This document shows positions 16,415-23,323 of a DNA stretch of 58,279 bases, piece by piece. Every line of letters starts with the position of its first letter. Position 1 is the stretch's first letter. The notes under the pieces are model-generated. The model had not been told where the DNA came from. It saw only the letters and a program-made list of their open reading frames with translations, and did no database searches. The stretch covers positions 1 to 58,279 of the forward strand of contig CALJPD010000002.1 of assembly GCA_937981355.1 (NCBI GenBank), given 5' to 3'. The DNA comes from an uncultured Candidatus Saccharibacteria bacterium. GTDB taxonomy: Bacteria; Patescibacteriota; Saccharimonadia; Saccharimonadales; Saccharimonadaceae. A program made the position numbers and the translations under genes.

Positions 16415-17440
16415 CTACGCTTCTTCCGCCGCCTTCACTGCCTCGCGGACTTTACCATCAATTTCAGCCAGGGTATCGGCGTGTTCTTTGAGGTATTCTT
16501 TGGTCTTGTCGCGGCCTTGGCCAATTGTCTCGCCACCGTATTTGAAGAACGCCCCAGACTTATCAACAATACCATGCTGCACTGCGAGGTCGAGAATATC
16601 CCCCGTCTTGGAGATGCCTTCGTTGTACATGATGTCGAACTCAGCAACGCGGAAAGGCGGCGCTATCTTGTTCTTTACCACCTTTACCTTTGTGCGGTTA
16701 CCGCGAATGTCATCACCCACTTTGATTTGCCCAATCCGGCGGATATCCACCCGCTGCGAGGCATAGAACTTCAGCGCATTACCACCAGTTGTCGTCTCGG
16801 GGTTGCCAAACATTACGCCGATTTTCATGCGGATCTGGTTGATGAAAATGACAGTTGCTTTGCTCTTGTTGATAATCCCCGTTAGCTTACGCAGTGCTTG
16901 GCTCATCAAGCGAGCCTGGAGACCCATGTGTGAATCACCCATGTCGCCGTCAATTTCTGCTTGCGGCGTCAACGCTGCCACCGAGTCCACCACGATGAGA
17001 TCAACGGCGTTCGACCGCACCAGCGTCTCCGTAATCTCCAACGCTTGCTCACCATTATCTGGCTGCGACACCAAAAGGTTGTCTGTATCGACGCCAAGCT
17101 TCTTGGCATAGCTCGGGTCGAGCGCATGCTCGGCATCAACAAAGGCCGCCGTGCCACCCTGTTTCTGAATCTCCGCAATAGCATGCAACGTGAGTGTCGT
17201 CTTACCGCTACTCTCTGGCCCATAGATCTCAATAATGCGCCCCTTGGGGTAGCCGCCGCCCAGCGCAAGATCGAGGCTCAGCGAGCCAGACGGAATCACC
17301 GCTACATCTGCCTGGTGGAATTCGCCAAGCTTCATAATGGCACCATCGCCAAATTGTTTTGTAATCTGATCCATCGCGAGGCCAAGCGCTTTGAGCTTGC
17401 CGTCATCTGTGGTTTGTGTCGTATTCGATTGTTTGGTCAT
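16415..17440 (-). CDS. recA: Recombinase RecA
   Basis: RecA forms filaments on single-stranded DNA and drives homologous pairing and, where LexA has a peptidase domain, SOS induction. The 341-aa product has Walker A GPESSGKT at 74-81, FVDAEHALDP, Walker B LIVVDSVAALTP, the L1/L2 loops with GDSHMGLQARLMSQALRKL and FINQIRMKIGVMFGNPETTTGG, and an acidic end. GGAGAG lies ahead of the ATG at 17440. It leads a minus-strand operon of five genes. The only LexA-like gene in this window lacks a peptidase domain. Confidence 0.98.
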   Translation of the reverse strand: MTKQSNTTQTTDDGKLKALGLAMDQITKQFGDGAIMKLGEFHQADVAVIPSGSLSLDLALGGGYPKGRIIEIYGPESSGKTTLTLHAIAEIQKQGGTAAFVDAEHALDPSYAKKLGVDTDNLLVSQPDNGEQALEITETLVRSNAVDLIVVDSVAALTPQAEIDGDMGDSHMGLQARLMSQALRKLTGIINKSKATVIFINQIRMKIGVMFGNPETTTGGNALKFYASQRVDIRRIGQIKVGDDIRGNRTKVKVVKNKIAPPFRVAEFDIMYNEGISKTGDILDLAVQHGIVDKSGAFFKYGGETIGQGRDKTKEYLKEHADTLAEIDGKVREAVKAAEEA

Positions 17441-17464
17441 ACGTCCCCTCTCCTTCAAGAATTT

Positions 17465-17470
17465 ATTATA
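17465..17470 (-). promoter_or_regulatory. -10 box of the recA operon
   Basis: TATAAT on the minus strand, 24 nt before the recA ATG. The leader carries a Shine-Dalgarno site. No obvious dyad of the classical SOS-box types is next to it. Confidence 0.55.
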
Positions 17471-17633
17471 CCAGAATCTCTTGCCGTTGTCCGCGTGGAG
17501 ATTGATTTACAGTAACAATACCTCGACTATCACCGATTTATTTTTATAATCTCCAACTTCTCACTGACCGATCAATATAGAGTACTGAGCAGCAACAGAC
17601 CTATCTAGGGAGATTTTTTCGTGGTAGACATGC

Positions 17634-17639
17634 TATAAT
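17634..17639 (+). promoter_or_regulatory. -10 box of the prepilin gene (leaderless)
   Basis: TATAAT with exactly 6 nt to the ATG at 17646. Confidence 0.65.
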
Positions 17640-17645
17640 AACACC

Positions 17646-18044
17646 ATGAAGGCACGTAAAGGATTTACCGTTATTGAGCTCATCGTCGTGATCGCTCTGC
17701 TTGCAACGGGCAGCTGGCTCTTTTTCAGCGAGAAAATCGCAACCGAAGCGACGCAGCGCGATAACCAACGCAAGACCGCCATCAACGCGATGTACTATAG
17801 CCTGGAAGAAGTGTATTTTGAGAAGAATAACCACTACCCCAACACGATTGATAGCAAGACACTGCGCTCGGTTGACCCATCGCTCTTTACCGATCCAAAT
17901 GGCCACAAGCTTGGCAGCGCCCAGTCTAGCTACCACTACAGTGGAACCGACTGCACCACCGACAACCAGTGCAAAGGCTACAAACTCACTGCTAATTTAG
18001 AGCGCGAAGCAGACTACACCAAGACCAATCGCAATAATACCTAA
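17646..18044 (+). CDS. Type IV prepilin-like protein
   Basis: A 132-aa pilin or pseudopilin. The leader MKARKG is followed by FTVIELIVVIALL, the class III signal with cleavage after Gly6 and the conserved Glu5 of the mature protein (Glu11 here). The rest is a small globular head with a disulfide-type pair (DCTTDNQCKGYKL) near the C-terminus and YYSLEEVYFEKNNHYP, common in minor or major pilins of monoderms. It lies 5 kb from the pilus operons with its own leaderless promoter and terminator, so it can be made in high amounts. No prepilin peptidase is in the window. Confidence 0.9.
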   Translation: MKARKGFTVIELIVVIALLATGSWLFFSEKIATEATQRDNQRKTAINAMYYSLEEVYFEKNNHYPNTIDSKTLRSVDPSLFTDPNGHKLGSAQSSYHYSGTDCTTDNQCKGYKLTANLEREADYTKTNRNNT

Positions 18045-18065
18045 GTCTCTATTATATAGATATAC

Positions 18066-18098
18066 AAAAACACTAAGCTTTGTCTGCTCGGTGTTTTT
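18066..18098. terminator. Bidirectional terminator between prepilin and PH-domain gene
   Basis: AAAAACACTAAGC and GCTCGGTGTTTTT pair with one mismatch and one T-G pair around a 7-nt loop, with A and T runs at the two ends. Confidence 0.75.
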
Positions 18099-18117
18099 AT
18101 CATCAACGCTGCTAGTA

Positions 18118-18882
18118 TTAGTCATTTGCCACTGGCCGGCCGTTCTTGAAGTCCTCTACTGCGTTATTAAGCGTCGCAATTTCTTGCTTGGGGTTGGCTA
18201 CGAATGAGAAGCGATAAGTCGTCTCGTCGCCCTCCGTACTGAGGCGAATAGAGCCATAATTAAACATCGCTTGGAGGACACCACGCTGGTTGTAGCTGGC
18301 ATCTTCGATATTCATCAGGCTGACCGTTTGCTCGGTGTGTGAAAAAATACTCGTTTGGATCTCTTGGATAACACTCTCATTTGTTAGATAAAACATATTG
18401 CGCGTATAAACCCAGACCGACACATAGCCACCAAGAATAAAGGCCAAGATGAGCGCCATACACAGCAACATAAATGACCCAGAAGCAGAAGTTGGTAGGT
18501 GGAGGAGGTCAAAAATATAGTCGTAATTAAACATCAGTGCTAAGACGATGCTCGTCATCAAGGTAGACATAACAATCGCTGGCAGCATACCGATTGGGTG
18601 GCGACGCACCACACTAATGATGTATTCTTGCTCACTCAGATTGAGATTCGGGAAAGCCATGACTGATTCATCATGGCGGCGGCGCACCTCTGATGACATC
18701 CGTGGCAGGTTCGCTTCTGGGCGCGGCGCATGGTAGTGGGGAGCGCCTTCTTTGCCGCTCACATCGTAGAGTGTGCTGCTCGCCCGTGGTGCCGTGGGCG
18801 GCTCGGCGTAGAGTGGGTTGCCATCGACATCATAGGCGACGGGCCGTGGTGGATCATTGCGTTGCAATCGTTGTGAATTCAT
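18118..18882 (-). CDS. Membrane protein with bacterial PH domain
   Basis: A 254-aa protein with a long proline-rich cytoplasmic N-terminus (about residues 1-75), two membrane segments (about 98-120 and 136-160), then a bacterial PH domain: YLTNESVIQEIQTSIFSHTEQTVSLMNIEDASYNQRGVLQ-like strands and YGSIRLSTEGDETTYRFSFV. The segment where a fast-binding ligand loop would sit is normal. The family (bPH2/YdbS-like) is widespread in Gram-positive-type bacteria, with little known function. The ATG sits 6 nt after TACAAT. Confidence 0.8.
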   Translation of the reverse strand: MNSQRLQRNDPPRPVAYDVDGNPLYAEPPTAPRASSTLYDVSGKEGAPHYHAPRPEANLPRMSSEVRRRHDESVMAFPNLNLSEQEYIISVVRRHPIGMLPAIVMSTLMTSIVLALMFNYDYIFDLLHLPTSASGSFMLLCMALILAFILGGYVSVWVYTRNMFYLTNESVIQEIQTSIFSHTEQTVSLMNIEDASYNQRGVLQAMFNYGSIRLSTEGDETTYRFSFVANPKQEIATLNNAVEDFKNGRPVAND

Positions 18883-18888
18883 GGGTAT

Positions 18889-18894
18889 ATTGTA
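18889..18894 (-). promoter_or_regulatory. -10 box of the PH-domain gene (leaderless)
   Basis: TACAAT on the minus strand with 6 nt to the ATG at 18882. Confidence 0.6.
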
Positions 18895-18924
18895 GCATAT
18901 CTTGGGCTCATCACCGCATGCCTC

Positions 18925-19932
18925 TTACTCCATTGCGCGGCCAAGATGCTGCTGCGCTCGAGGTGTCACCCGTCGGCCTCGTGGCGTCCGCTCAATAAAG
19001 CCAATTTGCAAGAGATATGGCTCATAGAAGTCCTCGATCGTCGTTGTCTCATCACCTGTCAGAGCAGCAATTGTCGTCAGACCAACCGGGTTATCACCAT
19101 AGGTATCGAGCATCGAGAGTAGCAGGTTACGATCGGCTGGGTCGAGGCCAAGCTCGTCGACTTCCAGCAGGGTTAGCGCCTGTGTTGTCGTTGCTACATC
19201 AATAATGCCATCACCGTTTACATCTGTATAGTCACGCACCCGCTTAAGCAAGCGATTAGCAATCCGTGGCGTGAGGCGCGCCCTCGTGGAGAGTAATCGC
19301 GACGCCTCTGGCTTGATGTGCGTCTCGAGGATAGTCGCTGCCCGCGTGATAATCTGCGCAATCTCCTCTGGAGTGTAAAATTCCAAACGATAGATATGCC
19401 CAAATCGGTCGCGCAATGGTGCTGCAAGGCTCCCCGTCCGCGTTGTGGCACCAATCACTGTAAAGCGCGGTAGGTCAAGCCGCACACTGCGGGCCGCGGG
19501 CCCTTTGCCAATAACAATATCGAGCTTAAAATCCTCCATCGCCGAGTATAAGATCTCTTCCACAGCCCGCCCCAAGCGGTGGATCTCATCGATAAACAAC
19601 ACATCGCCATCGTTAAGGTTGGTCAAGATCGATGCTAAGTCGCCCGCTTTCTCGATTGCCGGGCCGCTGGTGACTCGCAAGCCAGCTCCCATCTCGTTGG
19701 CAATCACCGCCGCCATCGTTGTCTTGCCAAGGCCAGGTGGGCCATAGAGCAAAACATGGTCGATTGGCTCACCACGCTTCTTGGCCGCCGCAATTGCCAA
19801 CTGCAAATTCTTCTTCAGTCGTTCCTGCCCCACATACTCCGCAAAGCGCTGTGGCCGCAGCGTCACCTCAATGCGCTGTTCTTCGCTATCATCCGCGTGG
19901 CTACTGGTATCAACAATTCGTTCTATCGCCAT
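18925..19932 (-). CDS. ruvB: Holliday junction branch-migration helicase RuvB
   Basis: RuvB is the AAA+ motor of the RuvAB complex. The 335-aa product has RPQRFAEYVGQ at the start, Walker A GPPGLGKTT at 64-72, Walker B LFIDEIHRL, sensor 1 GATTRTG, the arginine finger in APLRDRFG, and the C-terminal winged helix with PYLLQIGFIERTPRGR. Length is typical. It is not next to ruvA or ruvC, which are 3-7 kb away, and has its own leaderless promoter. Confidence 0.97.
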   Translation of the reverse strand: MAIERIVDTSSHADDSEEQRIEVTLRPQRFAEYVGQERLKKNLQLAIAAAKKRGEPIDHVLLYGPPGLGKTTMAAVIANEMGAGLRVTSGPAIEKAGDLASILTNLNDGDVLFIDEIHRLGRAVEEILYSAMEDFKLDIVIGKGPAARSVRLDLPRFTVIGATTRTGSLAAPLRDRFGHIYRLEFYTPEEIAQIITRAATILETHIKPEASRLLSTRARLTPRIANRLLKRVRDYTDVNGDGIIDVATTTQALTLLEVDELGLDPADRNLLLSMLDTYGDNPVGLTTIAALTGDETTTIEDFYEPYLLQIGFIERTPRGRRVTPRAQQHLGRAME

Positions 19933-19938
19933 AGGTTT

Positions 19939-19944
19939 ATTATA
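19939..19944 (-). promoter_or_regulatory. -10 box of ruvB (leaderless)
   Basis: TATAAT on the minus strand with 6 nt to the ATG at 19932. Confidence 0.65.
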
Positions 19945-20000
19945 GCATTGGTGATGGGGAGAGATTGCATAGCAACCTCATCATATGGTTTACTATATTC

Positions 20001-20348
20001 ATGCATACTGTCACACTTGTCATCACGACCCTATCATCCATAGCAACAATCATCGCTGCAATTATTGCACTCATCAAGCCTGGTATGATGAGCCGCTCAG
20101 TGACCATCACTCATGGCGAGCGATTCTACGCGGCAATGTACGCTTCTCGAGCACTGCCACTGGGGTTACTTACGGTAGTTGCTCCATTTACGTTTAATGG
20201 TTCTGCGCTGCAGCTTATTTTTGCCGCAGCAAGCTTAGCACAAATTGGTGATGTTGTTATTGGGCTCAAAAAACAAGAGTGGGGCATGGTAATTGCACCG
20301 GCTATATTAGCTACCATATACCTTGCAGCAGCGTGGTTCCTTGCTTAG
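20001..20348 (+). CDS. Small multi-pass membrane protein, unknown
   Basis: A 115-aa hydrophobic protein with about four membrane segments: residues 2-25, one around SRALPLGLLTVVAPF, one around LQLIFAAASLAQIGDVV, and a last one in VIAPAILATIYLAAAWFL. Short charged loops (THGERFYAAMYASR, GLKKQEWG) lie between. This layout recalls small DoxX/DUF4267-type proteins but I cannot assign a family firmly. The ATG at 20001 is preferred to a TTG 36 nt upstream. It converges on the next gene with a 4-base overlap. Confidence 0.65.
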   Translation: MHTVTLVITTLSSIATIIAAIIALIKPGMMSRSVTITHGERFYAAMYASRALPLGLLTVVAPFTFNGSALQLIFAAASLAQIGDVVIGLKKQEWGMVIAPAILATIYLAAAWFLA

Positions 20349-20806
20349 GATAAGTTCTCTTGCACTGCCAGGACAATCTTGCCAAACAGCTCCTCACTCA
20401 CACGGTGCTCACCACTCTCTAGATGCCGTGGCCACTTTGGGTCGGGGAATTCCTCCCCCGCAAAGTGTGTACCGTTAGCATAGCGTGGGTAGAAGTGCCA
20501 GTGCACATGAGTCGACTGCCTAGCCTTGACGGCATTGTTCATCAAGCATTCCCAGTTGCACACGTCTGCACCAAAGGCCTGAGTAATTGCGTGCTCCATG
20601 CTGCGGATCACCTCGTGGAGTTCGCGCCAATCGGTCTCGTCGAGTTCGCCAAGCGATGATTTATGTTCACGCAGCGTCACAAACCCTTTGCCAAGATATA
20701 GTTGATTGCGATCGAGCACCGCATTCCATCGGCTGGTTTGTAAGACCACCGCCGGGTCATTAATTGTTTGCTCTGCCACGAATGGGCAGATGGCACAGTT
20801 TTTCAT
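20345..20806 (-). CDS. HIT-like nucleotide hydrolase
   Basis: A 153-aa protein with the histidine-triad segment HVHWHFYPRY near residues 108-117 and CAICPFVAEQ at the start, where a CXXC pair could bind zinc as in some HIT proteins. LGKGFVTLREHKSSLGEL is the usual strand before the catalytic domain. It probably hydrolyses dinucleotide or nucleotide-conjugate substrates. A near-perfect ribosome site AAGGAGGTGA precedes the ATG at 20806, one of the strongest in the window, in contrast to the leaderless neighbours. Confidence 0.85.
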   Translation of the reverse strand: MKNCAICPFVAEQTINDPAVVLQTSRWNAVLDRNQLYLGKGFVTLREHKSSLGELDETDWRELHEVIRSMEHAITQAFGADVCNWECLMNNAVKARQSTHVHWHFYPRYANGTHFAGEEFPDPKWPRHLESGEHRVSEELFGKIVLAVQENLS

Positions 20807-20860
20807 TTTTATCACCTCCTTCTCTTATTTTAATTATAGAGGAGAAGATGATACTTGTCT

Positions 20861-21601
20861 TTACCGATTATTCTGCATCTCAGGCCACGGGTTGTCCATT
20901 GCCGCAAGTTGCTCGAGATGGGATTCAAGAGTATCCAATCGTTTTTGGATTTCATCCTCAGCAATACCAAGTGATTGAAAGTCATTTCTCAATGATTTCA
21001 TATATATTTGCAAGAAATCTGCCTCAAGCCGCTGGAAGTCCTCCCACGACATATCCGGATGCTCCTCATGATGGAACGCCTCGGCACCGCGCCAGAATGT
21101 CTCCCAATCAGCTGTCATATAGGCCATATCAGCGTGATGGAGCAACTTCGCCTCGGGTGTATCACGTTGCTTGAGTGCGGGTGCCATAATTGTACCCCTA
21201 ATAGCCCAATCGAGAAAAGCAATCTCACGATCAGTCAGATCAATCTTATTGCTTTTGATATCTTCCTTCATGAGTGCTATTGCATACTCTTCCTTCGTCG
21301 GATATGCCCGAGCCTCATCATCGTCAAAACCAGCATCATGCCAGGCCGCCGCTAAGGCAAGGAGGTCTTTTTGCCATGGAGTGATCACACGCGGATAGCC
21401 ATCACTAGGCAAAAGTTCCACAAGCTCGCCAACTGATTGCATCACATCTTTCATGTGCTGCACGTTGTGGTAGGGCAAATCTGGATAACGCCCACCAGCT
21501 CGATCTATCGACTCCTCAAAGGCTCTTGCATAATGCTCCTTCGACTGGCTAATTGATTCAGGTGCACTATCAACCTGAGAGTTAGGGAATTTATCAAACA
21601 T
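20861..21601 (-). CDS. HD-domain phosphohydrolase
   Basis: A 246-aa cytoplasmic protein. YHNVQHMKDVM (first histidine of the metal site) is followed by ALAAAWHDAGFDDDE (the HD pair, about residues 100-115) and LLHHADMAYM, the pattern of metal-dependent phosphohydrolases of the HD superfamily. The C-terminus is charged and helical. The substrate is unknown; HD enzymes cut nucleotides or cyclic dinucleotides. AGGA precedes the ATG at 21601, and a good promoter lies just ahead. It is followed by the HIT-like gene on the same strand, 55 nt away. Confidence 0.82.
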   Translation of the reverse strand: MFDKFPNSQVDSAPESISQSKEHYARAFEESIDRAGGRYPDLPYHNVQHMKDVMQSVGELVELLPSDGYPRVITPWQKDLLALAAAWHDAGFDDDEARAYPTKEEYAIALMKEDIKSNKIDLTDREIAFLDWAIRGTIMAPALKQRDTPEAKLLHHADMAYMTADWETFWRGAEAFHHEEHPDMSWEDFQRLEADFLQIYMKSLRNDFQSLGIAEDEIQKRLDTLESHLEQLAAMDNPWPEMQNNR

Positions 21602-21611
21602 AGATGTCCTA

Positions 21612-21640
21612 TCTATATGGATAAATCTATCAGTTGTCAA
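21612..21640 (-). promoter_or_regulatory. Promoter of the HD-domain gene
   Basis: A full TTGACA -35 box (21635-21640) lies 17 nt from a TATAGA -10 box (21612-21617), 10 nt upstream of the start codon at 21601. Confidence 0.6.
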
Positions 21641-21670
21641 CAGAGGTGCCTACACACCTCAGCTGTGCGA

Positions 21671-22240
21671 TTATAACCGACGAACTTGCTTGCCAGTCGG
21701 CTTGCCCGCCCCACGCACATGCGGCGCTGTTGTTGCTGCAACAACGCCAGCTGCTATACCACCCGCAAGGCGCGTCTGTCGTGCATCGCCATGCGCTGCC
21801 ACAACCGCAAATATAGCAGTGCTAATATTAGCAGCTCGTTTGTAGCGCCCACCCTTGGTTACCTCACCAGTCTTTGTCAGGTGGTAGGCATTGGCAGCAC
21901 CAGTTGCTACCTGCCCAAGTGCAACAGCGGCAATCCCTGCTCGTGCCTCAGGGTAGCGCTTACCCAGCTCATACACCACCCGCACGACGGCAGCTGTATC
22001 TACCACACCGTCAGTTACACGGCGCAGCGGCGTATCGTCAAGAACTTACCCATCAGCAACATCAGCCACCATAAAAGCCCCAAGTGCACGGCCAATTGGC
22101 CTGCTATCACGGACTCGCCGTGCAATATACTCTGCACCGCCATAGCGCAGGGCTGTCAGCCCCACACTCGCCACTTCTCTTAGGCGAGATATGTGATGCA
22201 CATCCGGTCTCTCCGAATTTTTCTGCTCAGGATTTTTCAC
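21671..22240 (-). pseudogene. Interrupted gene, CDP-alcohol-phosphotransferase-like
   Basis: Two open segments in the same frame, 22240-22046 and the rest down to 21671, are separated only by a TAA at 22046-22048. Together they encode about 189 residues. Just before the stop is ADVADG, and after it DDTPLRRVTDGVVD, which recalls the D-x2-DG-x2-AR-x8-G-x3-D-x3-D signature of CDP-alcohol phosphotransferases; the AR part seems to be missing and about four codons are short, exactly at the stop. A small deletion or a nonsense change in the active-site motif is therefore likely. Hydrophobic helices follow. The family assignment is tentative; a sequencing error is possible. Confidence 0.6.
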
Positions 22241-22280
22241 ACTATGTGCTCGTATCTCATACTTTTTGCATTATTCCTAA

Positions 22281-22700
22281 TCAATGATCAAGGTCAGCAA
22301 TAATTTCATCTACCGAGTCACACAAGCGAATCGAGGGATGGAAATAAAAGATTGTTGCATGTTTGCGTTGACCTAACAGATAAATTCGTGGTGAGCCAGT
22401 AGTAGTATTGAGTGCAAGCGCTCCACCCAGCTCGACATACATGCCCTTACCTGCTTTTTCATTATCGGTGCAGATAACGTAGACATCACTCTCAGTCACA
22501 CCATTCATGTCATTCGTGGCACGGCGTGCTGACTCTGCTGCTTGATCGAACTTCGTCTGCTGGCCAACCAACATTTTGCTTCCGCCTTCGTTGCGTGTCC
22601 AATCATGAGTAATCTCATGCCCAGCCGCCACCAGCGCTGCCTGCACTCGCTGCACTACAGGAATATCACCAATCTGTCCTGACACAAATACCTTTGCCAT
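22281..22700 (-). CDS. Nucleoside 2-deoxyribosyltransferase-like protein
   Basis: A 139-aa cytoplasmic Rossmann-like protein. It starts AKVFVSGQIGD, has SDVYVICTDNEKAGKGMYVELGGALAL in the middle with the conserved Glu of the catalytic E-x-G motif (about residue 91), and IYLLGQRKHATIFYFHP later. This matches nucleoside 2-deoxyribosyltransferase or related nucleotide N-glycosidases such as Rcl/DNPH1. It follows ruvA by 22 nt on the same strand. Confidence 0.78.
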   Translation of the reverse strand: MAKVFVSGQIGDIPVVQRVQAALVAAGHEITHDWTRNEGGSKMLVGQQTKFDQAAESARRATNDMNGVTESDVYVICTDNEKAGKGMYVELGGALALNTTTGSPRIYLLGQRKHATIFYFHPSIRLCDSVDEIIADLDH

Positions 22701-22722
22701 CCCGTCTCCTCTCTTTATATTG

Positions 22723-23298
22723 TTACTGCTTCAAAGCCATTGTCACTCGCTGCGCCGTCGGTAAACTCGTATCGACATGAGCAAGTGCTTTGGTGGCATC
22801 TGCCAACGTATAGCCCAGCGCAACCAACGCTTCGAGCGCTTCGTCGTTTGTATCAAGCTCCACCTGCATAGGCGCGTCGTGAGTAGCATAGTACGTCGGC
22901 ACACCCACCTTATCTCGCAGGTCTACCACCACACGCTCAGCAGTCTTTTTGCCCACCCCACTGGCTTTTTGGATAAAGGCCGCATCGGCATTGGCTAAGG
23001 CATTACGCACCTGCTCAGCCTCAGCAAGGCTGAGGATAGCCAGCGCCGCCTTGGGGCCCACACCCTGCACTGTGATGAGCAACTCAAACAGTTTCTTGGC
23101 TGCCCGTGACGAAAAGCCAAACAGCTCCTGAGCTTGCTCTCGGATATGGTGGTATGTATAGAGTTTAACTGTCTCACCAAGCTGCATCGCATCATAATCA
23201 TGTGCTGCGACCGCTATTTCGTAGCCAACCCCCTGCACGTCAATGATTACACTACCCGCAAACTTCTCATCAACTTGGCCAGCAATATGAGCAATCAC
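22723..23298 (-). CDS. ruvA: Holliday junction binding protein RuvA
   Basis: RuvA tetramers hold the four-way junction for RuvB. The 191-aa product has the N-terminal OB fold (IAGQVDEKF...GVGYEIAV), two helix-hairpin-helix motifs (LLITVQGVGPKAALAIL at about residues 72-88 and FIQKASGVGKKTAERVV at about 108-124) and the C-terminal RuvB-binding domain (ALEALVALGYTLADATKAL). The start is GTG at 23298, the only start matching the family N-terminus. It lies 25 nt after the PBP gene. Confidence 0.95.
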   Translation of the reverse strand: MIAHIAGQVDEKFAGSVIIDVQGVGYEIAVAAHDYDAMQLGETVKLYTYHHIREQAQELFGFSSRAAKKLFELLITVQGVGPKAALAILSLAEAEQVRNALANADAAFIQKASGVGKKTAERVVVDLRDKVGVPTYYATHDAPMQVELDTNDEALEALVALGYTLADATKALAHVDTSLPTAQRVTMALKQ

Positions 23299-23323
23299 GC
23301 GTTGTCTATCCTCACAATCTCAT

